NCBI RefSeq assembly: GCF_001870675.1
Contig: NZ_MEHT01000005.1
Span: 62,001 to 126,000 of the forward strand
From: Roseinatronobacter thiooxidans
GTDB taxonomy: Bacteria > Pseudomonadota > Alphaproteobacteria > Rhodobacterales > Rhodobacteraceae
DNA length: 64,000 nucleotides
Direction: 5' to 3'
The notes under the pieces are model-generated. The model saw only the letters and a list, made by a program, of their open reading frames with translations. It did not search any database and was not told where the DNA came from. The number at the start of each line of letters is the position of its first letter. The first letter of the stretch is position 1. A program made the translations under genes and the position numbers. Below are positions 7,571 through 18,919 of the stretch, piece after piece.

Positions 7571-10057
7571 TCAGCCATCCTTGCGGATCGTGGCGTTTGC
7601 AGGGTCATAGGGGCTGTCACAGGTGACTGTGGCATCCCAGAGTTGGTCGAGCATGCGCACCTTCAGGCGTGTCCCCTCAACCGCCAGTTCTGGGCGGACA
7701 TAGCCCATGCCGATGGATTTTCCGAACGCCACCGAATAGCCCCCCGATGTCAGGCGCCCCACTTTCGTGTCACCCTCATACAGCGCTTCGCGGCCCCAAG
7801 GGTCGGCATCCGCTGGCCCGTCAATCAGCAGGGTGCAGCATTTCGCGCGAATGCCGGTTTGCTCCATCGCGGGTTTGCCATGGAACGCCTTGCCCATATC
7901 GACAAAGCGCGGCAAATCCGCTTCCAGAGGGGTTGCATCGCGGCCCAATTCATTGCCGAATGCGCGGTAGCTTTTTTCCTGCCGCAGCCAGTTCTGCGCC
8001 CGTGCGCCCACCAGCTTCAACCCCACCTCCTCGCCTGCGGCCATAAGCTGGTCGAACAGGTAATTCTGCATCTCGATAGGGTGGTGCAATTCCCAACCCA
8101 ATTCGCCGGTATAGGCCACGCGCACTGCGCGCACTGGGCACATGCCCAATTCGATATTGCGCATCGACAGCCACGGGAAGCGTTTGTTCGACAGCACAGT
8201 TGCGGGGTCTGCATCTTTGACCAGCTTGCCCAGCAGATCGCGCGATTTGGGGCCAGCCACCGCAAAGACACCCCATTGCGTGGTCACATCGTGAATGTCG
8301 ATCCAGCCGAAATCGGCCAGCTTGTCTTCTGCCGTCTTGCGCAGATAGTCGCCGTCATAGGCGCTCCATGCGCCTGCCGAAATCAGGTAATATTCATTCT
8401 CGGCCAGCCGCACGATGGTGTATTCGGTGCGCACTGTGCCATTTGCGGTCAGCGCATAGGTCAGGTTGATCCGGCCCACCTTGGGCAATTTGTTGCAGGT
8501 GAACCAGTCCAGAAACGCCGTTGCACCGGGGCCACGCACCAGATGTTTGGTAAAGGCTGTGGCATCGATCATGCCCACGCCTTCGCGGATGGCGCGCGCC
8601 TCATCCACCGCATATTGCCACCAGCCGCCACGGCGGAAGCTGCGCGATGCGTGATCGTCAAACCCTGCGGGCGCGAAGTAATTGGGCCGCTCGAACCCGT
8701 TGACGCAGCCGAACTGCGCGCCTTGTGCCTTCATCCGGTCATAGCAGGGGGCTGTACGCAGAGGGCGGCAGGCTTCGCGTTCTTCATCCGGGTGATGCAG
8801 AATGAAGACATGCTCATAGGCTTCTTCATTCTTGCGCGCGCTATAGTCTGTGGTGATCCAGTCGCCAAAACGCTTGGGGTCCAGCGATGCCATGTCGATT
8901 TCAGCCTCGCCCTGCACCATCATCTGCGCCAGATAATGGCCAGTGCCCCCGGCGGCAGTAATGCCAAAGCTGAACCCTTCGGCCAGCCACATGTTGCGCA
9001 GGCCCGGTGCAGGGCCGACCAGCGGATTGCCATCGGGGGTGTAGCAGATGGGGCCGTTGTAATCATCCTTCAGCCCCACAGTTTCCGAAGACGGAATCCG
9101 GTGGATCATGGACATGTATTCTTCCTCGATCCGGTCCAGATCGAGCGGGAACAGATCGGCGCGGAAGGATTGCGGCACGTCATATTCAAAGCACGCAGGC
9201 GCACCCCGTTCATAGGGGCCAAGAATCCAGCCGCCGCGTTCTTCGCGGACATACCATTTGGCATCGGCATCGCGCAGAACAGGGTGTTCGGGGTGGTTTT
9301 TGCGGTATTCCACCAACATCGGGTCAGGTTCGGTGACGATATATTGGTGTTCCACCGGAATGGCCGGAATTTTAATGCCCAATAGCCGCGCCGTGCGCTG
9401 GGCATGATTGCCTGTGGCGGTAACGACATGTTCTGCGGTGATCTCGAATCTCTCCTCGGAGGGCACCAGATTGCCGCCCTTCTCCACCATTCTGGTGCAG
9501 GACACGACCCATTCGCTGCCTGTCCAGCGGTAGCCATCCACCTGCACGCGGCGCAGGATTTCAGCACCATGCTGGCGCGCGCCCTTGGCCATGGCTTGGG
9601 TCACGTCAGCGGGGTTGATGTAGCCATCTGTGGGGTGATACAGCGCGCCGACCAGATCTTCGGTGCGCACCAAGGGCCAGCGGTCCTTGATCTGGGCAGG
9701 GGTCATCCACTCAAAAGGAATACCCACCGACTCGGCGGTCGAGGCATAGAGCATATATTCATCCATGCGCGCCTGCGTCTGCGCCATGCGCAGATTGCCC
9801 ACAACATAGAAGCCCGCATTCAGGCCGGTTTCCGCTTCCAGCGTTTTGTAAAACTTCACACTGTAATCGTGAATATGGCTGGTCGCATAGCCCATGTTGA
9901 ACAGAGGCAACAGACCAGCAGCATGCCAGGTCGAGCCAGAGGTCAGCTCGTCGCGTTCCAAAAGCAGCGTGTCCCAACCGGCTTTGGCCAGATGATAGGC
10001 GATTGAGGCACCGACGGCACCCCCGCCAACAACAAGCGCTTTGACATGGGTTTTCAT
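7571..10057 (-). CDS. FAD-dependent dimethylglycine/sarcosine dehydrogenase-like protein with GcvT domain
   Basis: 828 residues, the length of mitochondrial dimethylglycine and sarcosine dehydrogenases. The N-terminal DAO domain carries the dinucleotide motif VVGGGAVGASIAYHLAKAG (residues 9-27) and GSTWHAAGL, where His45 is at the position that covalently binds FAD in this family. The C-terminal half (from about residue 430) is a GcvT-type aminomethyltransferase/folate-binding domain that would pass the released one-carbon unit to tetrahydrofolate. The likely reaction is oxidative demethylation of dimethylglycine, sarcosine or a similar N-methylated amine; which one cannot be told from sequence. 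It is downstream of fadH on the same strand, separated by 224 nt, and converges on the DeoR gene. Confidence 0.88.
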   Translation of the reverse strand: MKTHVKALVVGGGAVGASIAYHLAKAGWDTLLLERDELTSGSTWHAAGLLPLFNMGYATSHIHDYSVKFYKTLEAETGLNAGFYVVGNLRMAQTQARMDEYMLYASTAESVGIPFEWMTPAQIKDRWPLVRTEDLVGALYHPTDGYINPADVTQAMAKGARQHGAEILRRVQVDGYRWTGSEWVVSCTRMVEKGGNLVPSEERFEITAEHVVTATGNHAQRTARLLGIKIPAIPVEHQYIVTEPDPMLVEYRKNHPEHPVLRDADAKWYVREERGGWILGPYERGAPACFEYDVPQSFRADLFPLDLDRIEEEYMSMIHRIPSSETVGLKDDYNGPICYTPDGNPLVGPAPGLRNMWLAEGFSFGITAAGGTGHYLAQMMVQGEAEIDMASLDPKRFGDWITTDYSARKNEEAYEHVFILHHPDEEREACRPLRTAPCYDRMKAQGAQFGCVNGFERPNYFAPAGFDDHASRSFRRGGWWQYAVDEARAIREGVGMIDATAFTKHLVRGPGATAFLDWFTCNKLPKVGRINLTYALTANGTVRTEYTIVRLAENEYYLISAGAWSAYDGDYLRKTAEDKLADFGWIDIHDVTTQWGVFAVAGPKSRDLLGKLVKDADPATVLSNKRFPWLSMRNIELGMCPVRAVRVAYTGELGWELHHPIEMQNYLFDQLMAAGEEVGLKLVGARAQNWLRQEKSYRAFGNELGRDATPLEADLPRFVDMGKAFHGKPAMEQTGIRAKCCTLLIDGPADADPWGREALYEGDTKVGRLTSGGYSVAFGKSIGMGYVRPELAVEGTRLKVRMLDQLWDATVTCDSPYDPANATIRKDG

Positions 10058-10212
10058 TGGCAGGACTCCGGCTGGGTTGCGGCTTGGCCTGTCATGACAA
10101 ATCTGGCGCGCATAAGATCAGGCGCGCGCGACGTGACAGAGTGCAAATGCGACCTTGCGTGGCGGGCAGGTGCGATGTGAGGGGGGGGCGCGCCATCCAG
10201 ATGCCGCGCGCC

Positions 10213-10281
10213 GCGCGCCCCATATGGCAAGCGGCGCGGAACGCGGCGCGGGGGTGGGCGGGTGGGCCATATGGGGCGCGC
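10213..10281. repeat. 16-bp perfect inverted repeat with 37-nt spacer abutting the fadH stop codon
   Basis: The left arm GCGCGCCCCATATGGC (10213-10228) and right arm GCCATATGGGGCGCGC (10266-10281) are exact reverse complements. The right arm touches the fadH stop codon (10282-10284). The spacer is very G-rich. It may act as a transcript end for fadH or as a processing/stability hairpin between fadH and the downstream flavoprotein gene; no T-run follows. Confidence 0.8.
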
Positions 10282-12726
<2,445 letters not shown>

Positions 12727-14220
12727 TCAGCCGTCTGGTGTCAGCACAACCCGCTGGTTCAACCTGTCAATCTCGACGCGGCTTGTCTGGCCATCTGGCC
12801 AGTCCACCGCAATCACCGCGTGCGTGGCCTGCCCCAGCCCGAAATGCAGCGGCCCCGCCTGCCCGCCCGCATGGCCACCGCCCACGGACAGCTCTTGCCA
12901 TTGCGCGCCCTGCGCAGTCTCGACATGGACGCGCGCGCCAATGGCGAAGCGGTTGCTGCCCCCCTCCATGCGCAATTCGACCGCCAGCCAGTTGCCTATA
13001 TCTTCGGTCACATTGCGGTAAAACCGCGCGGGCGCGCGGCGGTTGACCACCACCAGATCCAGCCGCCCGTCGCCCGTCAGATCAACCAGCGCCGCCCCGC
13101 GCGAGCGCGCAGGGTCAGCCACCCCCGCCAGATGCGCGGCTTCTGTAAACCGCCCATCTGTGCCTTGCAACAGCAGGTTGTTGGGGTCTGACATGGCCAG
13201 ATCGGGCATCTGGTCCACATTTCCCTTGGCGACGAACAAATCCGCCCGCCCGTTATTTGTCACATCCCCCCATTGCGCGTGCCAGCCCGTTGACGGGCGG
13301 CCATCATCGCCCTGAAAGGGGCGGTGGGCGGTATGGCCCATCTCGAACGGTGCGCTGCGATAGGTGCCATCTTCCTGCGCCAGTTGCAGAAGTTGATCGG
13401 CCATTGAGGTCAGATAGACATCTGCCAGCCCGTTGCCGGTAATGTCGCGGCTGGCAATGCCCATGCCCCACAGCATCTGTTCCTGCCAGCCATCTTGCGG
13501 GCCAAGATAACGCGCATCCGCAATATCCCACATCTGCTCATAGCCGCCGCGCACATAGTAGTGGCGGTCATTCGACAGACGCAACGTCTTGCGCCCCCGC
13601 GCATCGCGCGCCGCAAGGGCCGAGAGCGGGCAGAACCCCGGCGTCATCGGGGAAGAGGCATAGCCCTGCCCTATGGGGCGCAAAATCTGGTTGTCGTCAC
13701 AGGCGAAAAACGGGCCATCGGGGTTTTCAAGGTCTACATAATTGCCCACGAACAAGGTGGGGCGCGCCTGCCCTTCATCCCACCACGCAGTAAAGGCCGT
13801 AGACCAGCCCTGCCCCGCATCAATGCCCAGCGCTTCTGTCGCATCCTCGAACGCGCAATCACCCAAGCCGCGCAGCACCACATTCGGCCCCACGCGCAGC
13901 ACGAACAGATCCAGCACGCCATCGCCATCCACATCCAGCGGGTAAGCGCCGGTCACGCCGGTAAGCGGCACATCTTCGGGTGCAAACTGCATATCGCCTT
14001 GGTTGCGCAGCAAAAGCGACGGGCCTTCGCCGCCAGCCAGAAACAGATCGGGCAGGCCATTATCGCTGCAATCCAGCACGGCCACGCCGCCGCCCACAAA
14101 ATGCTGCCATCCGCCCGCGTAATGGTGTTCGGGGAAGTTATGGCCCATATCTTCGAACATTGGCACCTGCGCCGCCACGGGCGCGGCCCCCAGCAGCAGC
14201 GCCAGACATGCAGCCTTCAT
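12727..14220 (-). CDS. Secreted FG-GAP/VCBS repeat protein with C-terminal ASPIC/UnbV domain (CRTAC1 family)
   Basis: About 497 residues with a signal peptide (MKAACLALLLGAAPVAAQ), so exported. The body has calcium-binding-like FG-GAP/VCBS repeats, seen as DCSDNGLPDLFLAGG, DVDGDGVLDLFVLRVG, DITGNGLADVYLTS, DVTNNGRADLFVAKG and DLTGDGRLDLVVVN, which build a beta-propeller. The C-terminal about 85 residues (NWLAVELRMEGGSNRFAIGARV...) are the ASPIC/UnbV domain. The start at 14220 overlaps the stop of the ROK repressor gene in an ATGA junction, so the two are translationally coupled. Family function is unknown; binding of an extracellular ligand or carbohydrate is plausible but unproven. Why it is tied to the xylose repressor is unclear. 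Confidence 0.88.
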   Translation of the reverse strand: MKAACLALLLGAAPVAAQVPMFEDMGHNFPEHHYAGGWQHFVGGGVAVLDCSDNGLPDLFLAGGEGPSLLLRNQGDMQFAPEDVPLTGVTGAYPLDVDGDGVLDLFVLRVGPNVVLRGLGDCAFEDATEALGIDAGQGWSTAFTAWWDEGQARPTLFVGNYVDLENPDGPFFACDDNQILRPIGQGYASSPMTPGFCPLSALAARDARGRKTLRLSNDRHYYVRGGYEQMWDIADARYLGPQDGWQEQMLWGMGIASRDITGNGLADVYLTSMADQLLQLAQEDGTYRSAPFEMGHTAHRPFQGDDGRPSTGWHAQWGDVTNNGRADLFVAKGNVDQMPDLAMSDPNNLLLQGTDGRFTEAAHLAGVADPARSRGAALVDLTGDGRLDLVVVNRRAPARFYRNVTEDIGNWLAVELRMEGGSNRFAIGARVHVETAQGAQWQELSVGGGHAGGQAGPLHFGLGQATHAVIAVDWPDGQTSRVEIDRLNQRVVLTPDG

Positions 14221-15512
14221 GCCGCGCTGCCCCGCGTGGCCGCATGACCCAAGAGTTGCTCTGTCAGCGCGCCAAGTGCCAGCGCCACCGCCCCCTGCGC
14301 CCAGACCAGATCGCCCCATGAATGAATTTCCACCCGCGCGGGCGGGCGTGCGCCGGTCAGCGTCATGGCCTGCATCTCGCTTAGCACCTCGCGCGCATAG
14401 AGGTAGTCATACTGCATTCGCCCACCCGACAGGATAATCACCTCCGGGTCGAACAGCTGCGCCACATTCGACAGGCCCAGCGCCAGATAGCGCCCCGCGC
14501 GGCGAAAGATTGACAAGGCAGCCTCGTTGCCGCCACGCGCTTCGGCAAACAGCGCCTCCAGCAGCGCAAGCGGGCTTTCAGACAGGCTTTCATGCTGGTC
14601 CAGCGCGGTCGCAGCCTCGCGCGCCAGCGCATAATCGGCGACATAGGCTTCCAGACAGCCGCGTTTGCCGCAACGGCACAAAGCACCATCCAGTTGCACC
14701 TTGGTATGGCCCAGTTCCATACCAACCCCGCGCGCGCCGCGATAGAGCTGGTTGAACAGCACCAGCCCCATACCAACGCCATGTTCAATCGTTACCACTG
14801 CGAAATCGGATTTGCTGCGCCCGCCGCCGAACCACAATTCGGCCAGTGTCAGCAGGTTGGCGTCATTGTCCAGCCATGTCGGCACGCCAAAGGCCGTTTC
14901 AAACTGCCCGCGCAGCGCGGTTGAGGGGGCATCCAGCATCGGCGACCATGCCACACTGCCAGTGGCGAAATCCACCATCCCTGCCATGCCAACGCCCACA
15001 CAGCTGATATCGCGCGACGCCATGCCTTGGGCGGCCAGCAACTTGTGCATCAGCGCGCGCGCCTCGGCGATCAGGATGGCGGCGCATTTGCGGTTGGGGC
15101 GGGTGGGCATGCTGGCCTCGGCAATGCGGCGGCCTGCAAAATCACTCAGCACGGCTGTATGGCGCAGATCGCCCAGCTTCATGCCAATGACATAATGCGC
15201 TTCCGCCGCAACCTGCAATTCCACAGGGGGCCGCCCGCGCCCGATGCGCGGATTGTCCAGATCGGCCACAGGGCTTTCGCGCAAGAAACCATCTGCAATC
15301 AGATCACTTGTCACTGCACTGACCGACGCCGCGCTGACACCCAGCGCGCGCCCCATCTCGGCGCGGGTGGTGCTGCCTTGGGCGCGCACATGGTCAAACA
15401 GGACAAGGCGCAAGGGGCGCGCAACAGGGGCCACATTGCTCAGCAGCGGGCCACAGCCCGCAAGCGTGCCCCCATACCCCGATTCTGTGCCGCCTAAGCC
15501 TGTCGCAAGCAT
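14217..15512 (-). CDS. xylR: ROK family transcriptional repressor, probable XylR
   Basis: 431 residues: N-terminal winged helix (about 40-85, TTRAEMGRALGVSAASVSAV) followed by a ROK sugar-kinase-like domain. The ROK zinc motif is CRCGKRGCLEAY and the sugar-binding region shows DNDANLLTLAELWFGGG and GVGMELGH. GGGGAGG lies 7 nt upstream of the ATG at 15512. It is transcribed divergently from xylFHGBA with 213 bp between start codons, the usual arrangement for a repressor of the adjacent operon that releases DNA on binding xylose. The xylose specificity is inferred from the neighbours. It overlaps the FG-GAP protein gene downstream. Confidence 0.9.
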   Translation of the reverse strand: MLATGLGGTESGYGGTLAGCGPLLSNVAPVARPLRLVLFDHVRAQGSTTRAEMGRALGVSAASVSAVTSDLIADGFLRESPVADLDNPRIGRGRPPVELQVAAEAHYVIGMKLGDLRHTAVLSDFAGRRIAEASMPTRPNRKCAAILIAEARALMHKLLAAQGMASRDISCVGVGMAGMVDFATGSVAWSPMLDAPSTALRGQFETAFGVPTWLDNDANLLTLAELWFGGGRSKSDFAVVTIEHGVGMGLVLFNQLYRGARGVGMELGHTKVQLDGALCRCGKRGCLEAYVADYALAREAATALDQHESLSESPLALLEALFAEARGGNEAALSIFRRAGRYLALGLSNVAQLFDPEVIILSGGRMQYDYLYAREVLSEMQAMTLTGARPPARVEIHSWGDLVWAQGAVALALGALTEQLLGHAATRGSAA

Positions 15513-15644
15513 GACCCGGCCTCCCCACCAAGTTTAAATTCGCGCTCTGAACAAAATAAGCCAGAATATCTGGGGTCACGCAAGAAAAAACCTTATCGCA
15601 TGCCTGTTTCGGCAATCATTCCCCAGTAAATCCATAAATTTAAT

Positions 15645-15672
15645 TTGACAGCCGAAATTTATATGGCATGAT
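15645..15672 (+). promoter_or_regulatory. Candidate sigma70 promoter of the xylose operon
   Basis: A perfect TTGACA (15645-15650) is followed after 16 nt by CATGAT (15667-15672), 4 of 6 matches to TATAAT. It lies about 55 nt before the xylF start in a markedly AT-rich stretch. The palindrome TAAATTTA directly 5' of the -35 box is a candidate operator for the divergent ROK repressor. Prediction by eye. Confidence 0.45.
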
Positions 15673-15725
15673 TTACGCGTCTGGCCAAAAATAAATCGGG
15701 CCTGATTTCGTTCAGGGAGGAACAC

Positions 15726-16751
15726 ATGAACAAGCTACTTACCGCGGCCGTGGCCGCGACCATCGGCTTCAGCTCTGCCGCTTGGGCAGATTCGCTGACC
15801 ATCGGCGTCAGCTGGTCAAACTTTCAGGAAGAACGCTGGCAGACGGATGAGGCCGCGATTCGCGCCGCACTTGACGCGGCAGGCGCAACTTATGTGTCTG
15901 CGGATGCGCAATCCTCGTCTTCCAAGCAACTGTCCGACATTGAAAGCCTGATCGCGCAGGGTGTCGATGCGCTGATCGTTCTGGCACAGGATGCCGCCGC
16001 CATTGGCCCCGCGGTTCAGGCCGCCGCGGATGAGGGGATTCCCGTCATCGCCTATGACCGCCTGATCGAAGACAACCGCGCCTTTTATCTGACCTTCGAC
16101 AATGTCGAAGTCGGGCGCATGCAGGCGCGCGCTGTGCTGGAACAGGCCCCAAGCGGCAATTATGTCATGATCAAAGGCTCGCCCACCGACCCGAACGCGG
16201 ATTTCCTGCGCGGCGGCCAGCAAGAAGTGTTGCAGGCCGCGATTGATGCAGGCGACATCACCATTGTGGGCGAGGCGTATACCGATGCATGGCTGCCCGC
16301 CAATGCCCAGCGCAATATGGAACAGATCCTGACCGCGCAGGACAATATGGTAGACGCAGTCGTTGCCTCGAATGATGGCACAGCAGGCGGTGCCGTGGCC
16401 GCGCTGACCGCGCAGGGCATGGAGGGGATTCCCGTCTCTGGTCAGGATGGCGACCATGCCGCGCTGAACCGCATCGCACTTGGCACGCAAACTGTATCGG
16501 TGTGGAAAGATGCGCGCGATCTGGGCCGCAACGCCGCTGAAATCGCCGTGCAACTGGCAGGCGGCACCGCAATGGCCGATATTGAAGGGGTCGAGATGTG
16601 GACCTCGCCCGCAGGAACAGAAATGGTTTCCATGTTTCTGGAACCTGTGCCGGTCACGCGCGACAACCTGAGCCTTGTTGTCGATGCAGGCTGGATCAGT
16701 CAGGAAGCGCTATGTCAGGGTGTCAGTGACGGCCCCGCGCCGTGCAACTGA
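15726..16751 (+). CDS. xylF: D-xylose ABC transporter substrate-binding protein XylF
   Basis: 341 residues, periplasmic. An N-terminal signal peptide ending at SSAAWA-D is followed by a type I periplasmic binding fold (Peripla_BP_4). Stretches such as TIGVSWSNFQEERWQTDEAA, VIAYDRLIEDN and VVASNDGTAGGAVAAL match the XylF subfamily. GGGAGG precedes the start by 7 nt. First gene of the operon xylF-xylH-xylG-xylB-xylA. A strong hairpin follows it, which would keep the binding protein more abundant than the permease. Confidence 0.95.
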   Translation: MNKLLTAAVAATIGFSSAAWADSLTIGVSWSNFQEERWQTDEAAIRAALDAAGATYVSADAQSSSSKQLSDIESLIAQGVDALIVLAQDAAAIGPAVQAAADEGIPVIAYDRLIEDNRAFYLTFDNVEVGRMQARAVLEQAPSGNYVMIKGSPTDPNADFLRGGQQEVLQAAIDAGDITIVGEAYTDAWLPANAQRNMEQILTAQDNMVDAVVASNDGTAGGAVAALTAQGMEGIPVSGQDGDHAALNRIALGTQTVSVWKDARDLGRNAAEIAVQLAGGTAMADIEGVEMWTSPAGTEMVSMFLEPVPVTRDNLSLVVDAGWISQEALCQGVSDGPAPCN

Positions 16752-16772
16752 CCTGATCTGCACCTTCTCCGA

Positions 16773-16795
16773 AGGGGCGGCCCTGTGCCGCCCCT
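16773..16795 (+). terminator. Hairpin between xylF and xylH (attenuator or mRNA stabiliser)
   Basis: A perfect 9-bp stem AGGGGCGGC / GCCGCCCCT with a 5-nt loop lies 21 nt after the xylF stop, followed only by CTCTT. The same place in many sugar ABC operons holds a partial terminator that raises binding-protein mRNA over permease mRNA. Function inferred. Confidence 0.6.
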
Positions 16796-16852
16796 CTCTT
16801 GCCCGTGCGTGACTGTGGCGCGCGGCGCCGGTTCCCTGACAGGACGGAACAT

Positions 16853-18169
16853 ATGAGCACCCAAAACACTTCGACCAGCCCCGCCGCCGCGAAGGCCAAA
16901 CCAGCCCCGCGCGCGAAACTTATGGACACGCTGGAACTGGACACCCGCCTTCTGGGCATGATCGGCGCTTTCATTCTGGTGACAGTCGTTTTCAACGTGC
17001 TGACCGATGGCCGCTTCCTGACCCCGCGCAATATCTTCAACCTGACAATCCAGACTGTCAGCGTGGCGATCATGGCAACCGGCATGGTGTTTGTCATTGT
17101 CACCCGCCATATTGACCTGTCGGTGGGCGCGCTGCTGGCCACATGCTCTGCTGTGATGGCAATGATGCAAACCGCGTGGCTGCCGCAACTGCTGGGCCTG
17201 CCGCTGGGCCACCCGCTGATCCCGTGGCTGGCGATTGCCGCAGGGCTGGTGACGGGCGGGCTGATCGGGGCGTTTCAGGGCTACTTGACGGGCTATCTGC
17301 TGATTCCGGCTTTCATTGTCACGCTGGGCGGCTTGCTGGTCTGGCGCAATGCGGGGTGGTATCTGACCAATGGGCAAACCATCGGCCCGCTGGACCCGAC
17401 ATTCCAGATGTTTGGCGGCATCAATGGCACCTTGGGTGAATTCTGGTCATGGGTGATCGGCATTGTTGCCACGCTGGCCGCGATGGGCGCGCTTTGGGCG
17501 AAACGGCGCGACAAGATCCGCCATGACTTCCCCGTGAAACCTGTCTGGGCTGAAATCACGCTGGGCGCGATCATTGCCGCCGCGATCATGGGGTTCATTG
17601 CGATCCTGAATTCCTACGAAGTGCCCGCAGCCCGTCTGCGCCGCGAGTTCGAGGCGCGTGGCGAGGTTATGCCCGAAGGCTACACTGCAGCCTATGGCCT
17701 GCCCATCTCGGTGCTGTTGCTGATTATCGTGGCCGTTGTCATGACGGTTGTCGCACGCAAGACGCGGCTGGGGCGGTATATCTTTGCCGCGGGTGGCAAC
17801 CCCCAAGCGGCAGAGCTGTCGGGCATCAACACGCGCATGCTGACCGTCAAGGTGTTTGCGATCATGGGCGTGCTCTGTGCGATTTCAGCGGTCGTGGCCT
17901 CGGCCCGTCTGACCAACCATTCCAACGACATCGGCACGCTGGATGAATTGCGCGTCATCGCTGCCGCTGTGATTGGCGGCACAGCGCTGGCAGGCGGGAT
18001 CGGCACCATTTATGGCGCAATCCTTGGCGCGCTGATCATGCAATCGCTGCAATCGGGCATGGCGATGGTGGGCGTCGATGCGCCGCTGCAAAATATCGTC
18101 GTGGGCAGCGTGCTGGTTCTGGCCGTGCTGATCGACATCATCTACCGCCGCCGCACAGGAAAGGGTTAA
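16853..18169 (+). CDS. xylH: D-xylose ABC transporter permease XylH
   Basis: About 438 residues, inner-membrane permease of the ribose/xylose (BPD_transp_2) class with about ten hydrophobic helices. Hallmarks are NIFNLTIQTVSVAIMATGM, VIVTRHIDLSVGALLA, and near the C-terminus GGNPQAAELSGI and VIGGTALAGGIGTIYGAILGA, which contact the ATPase. The start at 16853 (MSTQNTSTS) is preceded by AGGA. The N-terminal 30 residues are Ala/Lys/Pro-rich and probably cytoplasmic. It lies 101 nt after xylF and 3 nt before xylG. Confidence 0.94.
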   Translation: MSTQNTSTSPAAAKAKPAPRAKLMDTLELDTRLLGMIGAFILVTVVFNVLTDGRFLTPRNIFNLTIQTVSVAIMATGMVFVIVTRHIDLSVGALLATCSAVMAMMQTAWLPQLLGLPLGHPLIPWLAIAAGLVTGGLIGAFQGYLTGYLLIPAFIVTLGGLLVWRNAGWYLTNGQTIGPLDPTFQMFGGINGTLGEFWSWVIGIVATLAAMGALWAKRRDKIRHDFPVKPVWAEITLGAIIAAAIMGFIAILNSYEVPAARLRREFEARGEVMPEGYTAAYGLPISVLLLIIVAVVMTVVARKTRLGRYIFAAGGNPQAAELSGINTRMLTVKVFAIMGVLCAISAVVASARLTNHSNDIGTLDELRVIAAAVIGGTALAGGIGTIYGAILGALIMQSLQSGMAMVGVDAPLQNIVVGSVLVLAVLIDIIYRRRTGKG

Positions 18170-18172
18170 CCG

Positions 18173-18919
18173 ATGCAACCACTTGTGGAAATGCGCAATA
18201 TCTCGATAGCTTTTGGCGGCGTGCAGGCGGTAGATGATGTGTCCATCGACCTGTATCCGGGCGAGGTGGTGGGGCTGCTGGGCCATAACGGGGCCGGTAA
18301 ATCCACCCTGATCAAAATCCTCTCGGGTGCGTACCGCGCCGATAGTGGGGAAATTCTGATTGATGGCAAGAAAGTCACCATCAACAGCCCCCGCGACGCC
18401 CGCGCCCAGAATATCGAGACGATCCACCAGACGCTTGCGCTGGCCGACAACCTGCCCGCGCCCGCCAACCTGTTTCTGGGGCGCGAATTGCGCACCATGT
18501 TCGGGTTTCTGGATGACAGCCGCATGGAATCCGAGACGCGCAAGATCATGGCGCGGCTGAACCCCAATTTCAAGAAAGTGGCCGAACCTGTCAGCGCGCT
18601 GTCAGGCGGGCAACGCCAGTCGGTGGCGATTGCGCGCGCGGTCTATTTCAACGCGCGTATATTGATCATGGACGAACCCACCGCCGCCTTGGGCGTGCAT
18701 GAAACCAAGATGGTGGCTGACCTGATCATGGAATTGAAGGCGCAGGGCTTGGGCATTTTCCTGATCAGCCATGACACGCGCGAAATGATGGCGCTGTGTG
18801 ACCGCGTCAGTGTCATGAAAAACGGCCAGCTTGTGGGCACCGAACGGGTCGAGGATGTGACCGAGGATGACATCCTGTCCATGATCATCATGGGCAAGAA
18901 GGCAGAGAAGGCCGCATAA
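18173..18919 (+). CDS. xylG: D-xylose ABC transporter ATP-binding protein XylG (single-domain)
   Basis: 248 residues forming one complete ABC domain: Walker [10 protein letters not shown] (38-46), signature [14 protein letters not shown], Walker [12 protein letters not shown] and H-loop LISHD. E. coli XylG is a fusion of two ABC domains of about 510 residues; this protein is half that size, like FrcA of rhizobial fructose transporters, so it probably works as a homodimer. Its stop overlaps the xylB start by 1 nt (TAATG). Substrate assignment rests on the operon. Confidence 0.93.
   Translation: MQPLVEMRNISIAFGGVQAVDDVSIDLYPGEVVGLLGHNGAGKSTLIKILSGAYRADSGEILIDGKKVTINSPRDARAQNIETIHQTLALADNLPAPANLFLGRELRTMFGFLDDSRMESETRKIMARLNPNFKKVAEPVSALSGGQRQSVAIARAVYFNARILIMDEPTAALGVHETKMVADLIMELKAQGLGIFLISHDTREMMALCDRVSVMKNGQLVGTERVEDVTEDDILSMIIMGKKAEKAA

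Noticed and set aside
7643-9385. A 580-codon plus-strand frame opposite the DMGDH-like gene
   Set aside because: No domain, His/Arg-rich composition typical of antisense frames.
15513-15725. Riboswitch or small RNA between xylR and xylF
   Set aside because: Only AT-rich promoter-like DNA and a short palindrome; no structured element recognised.
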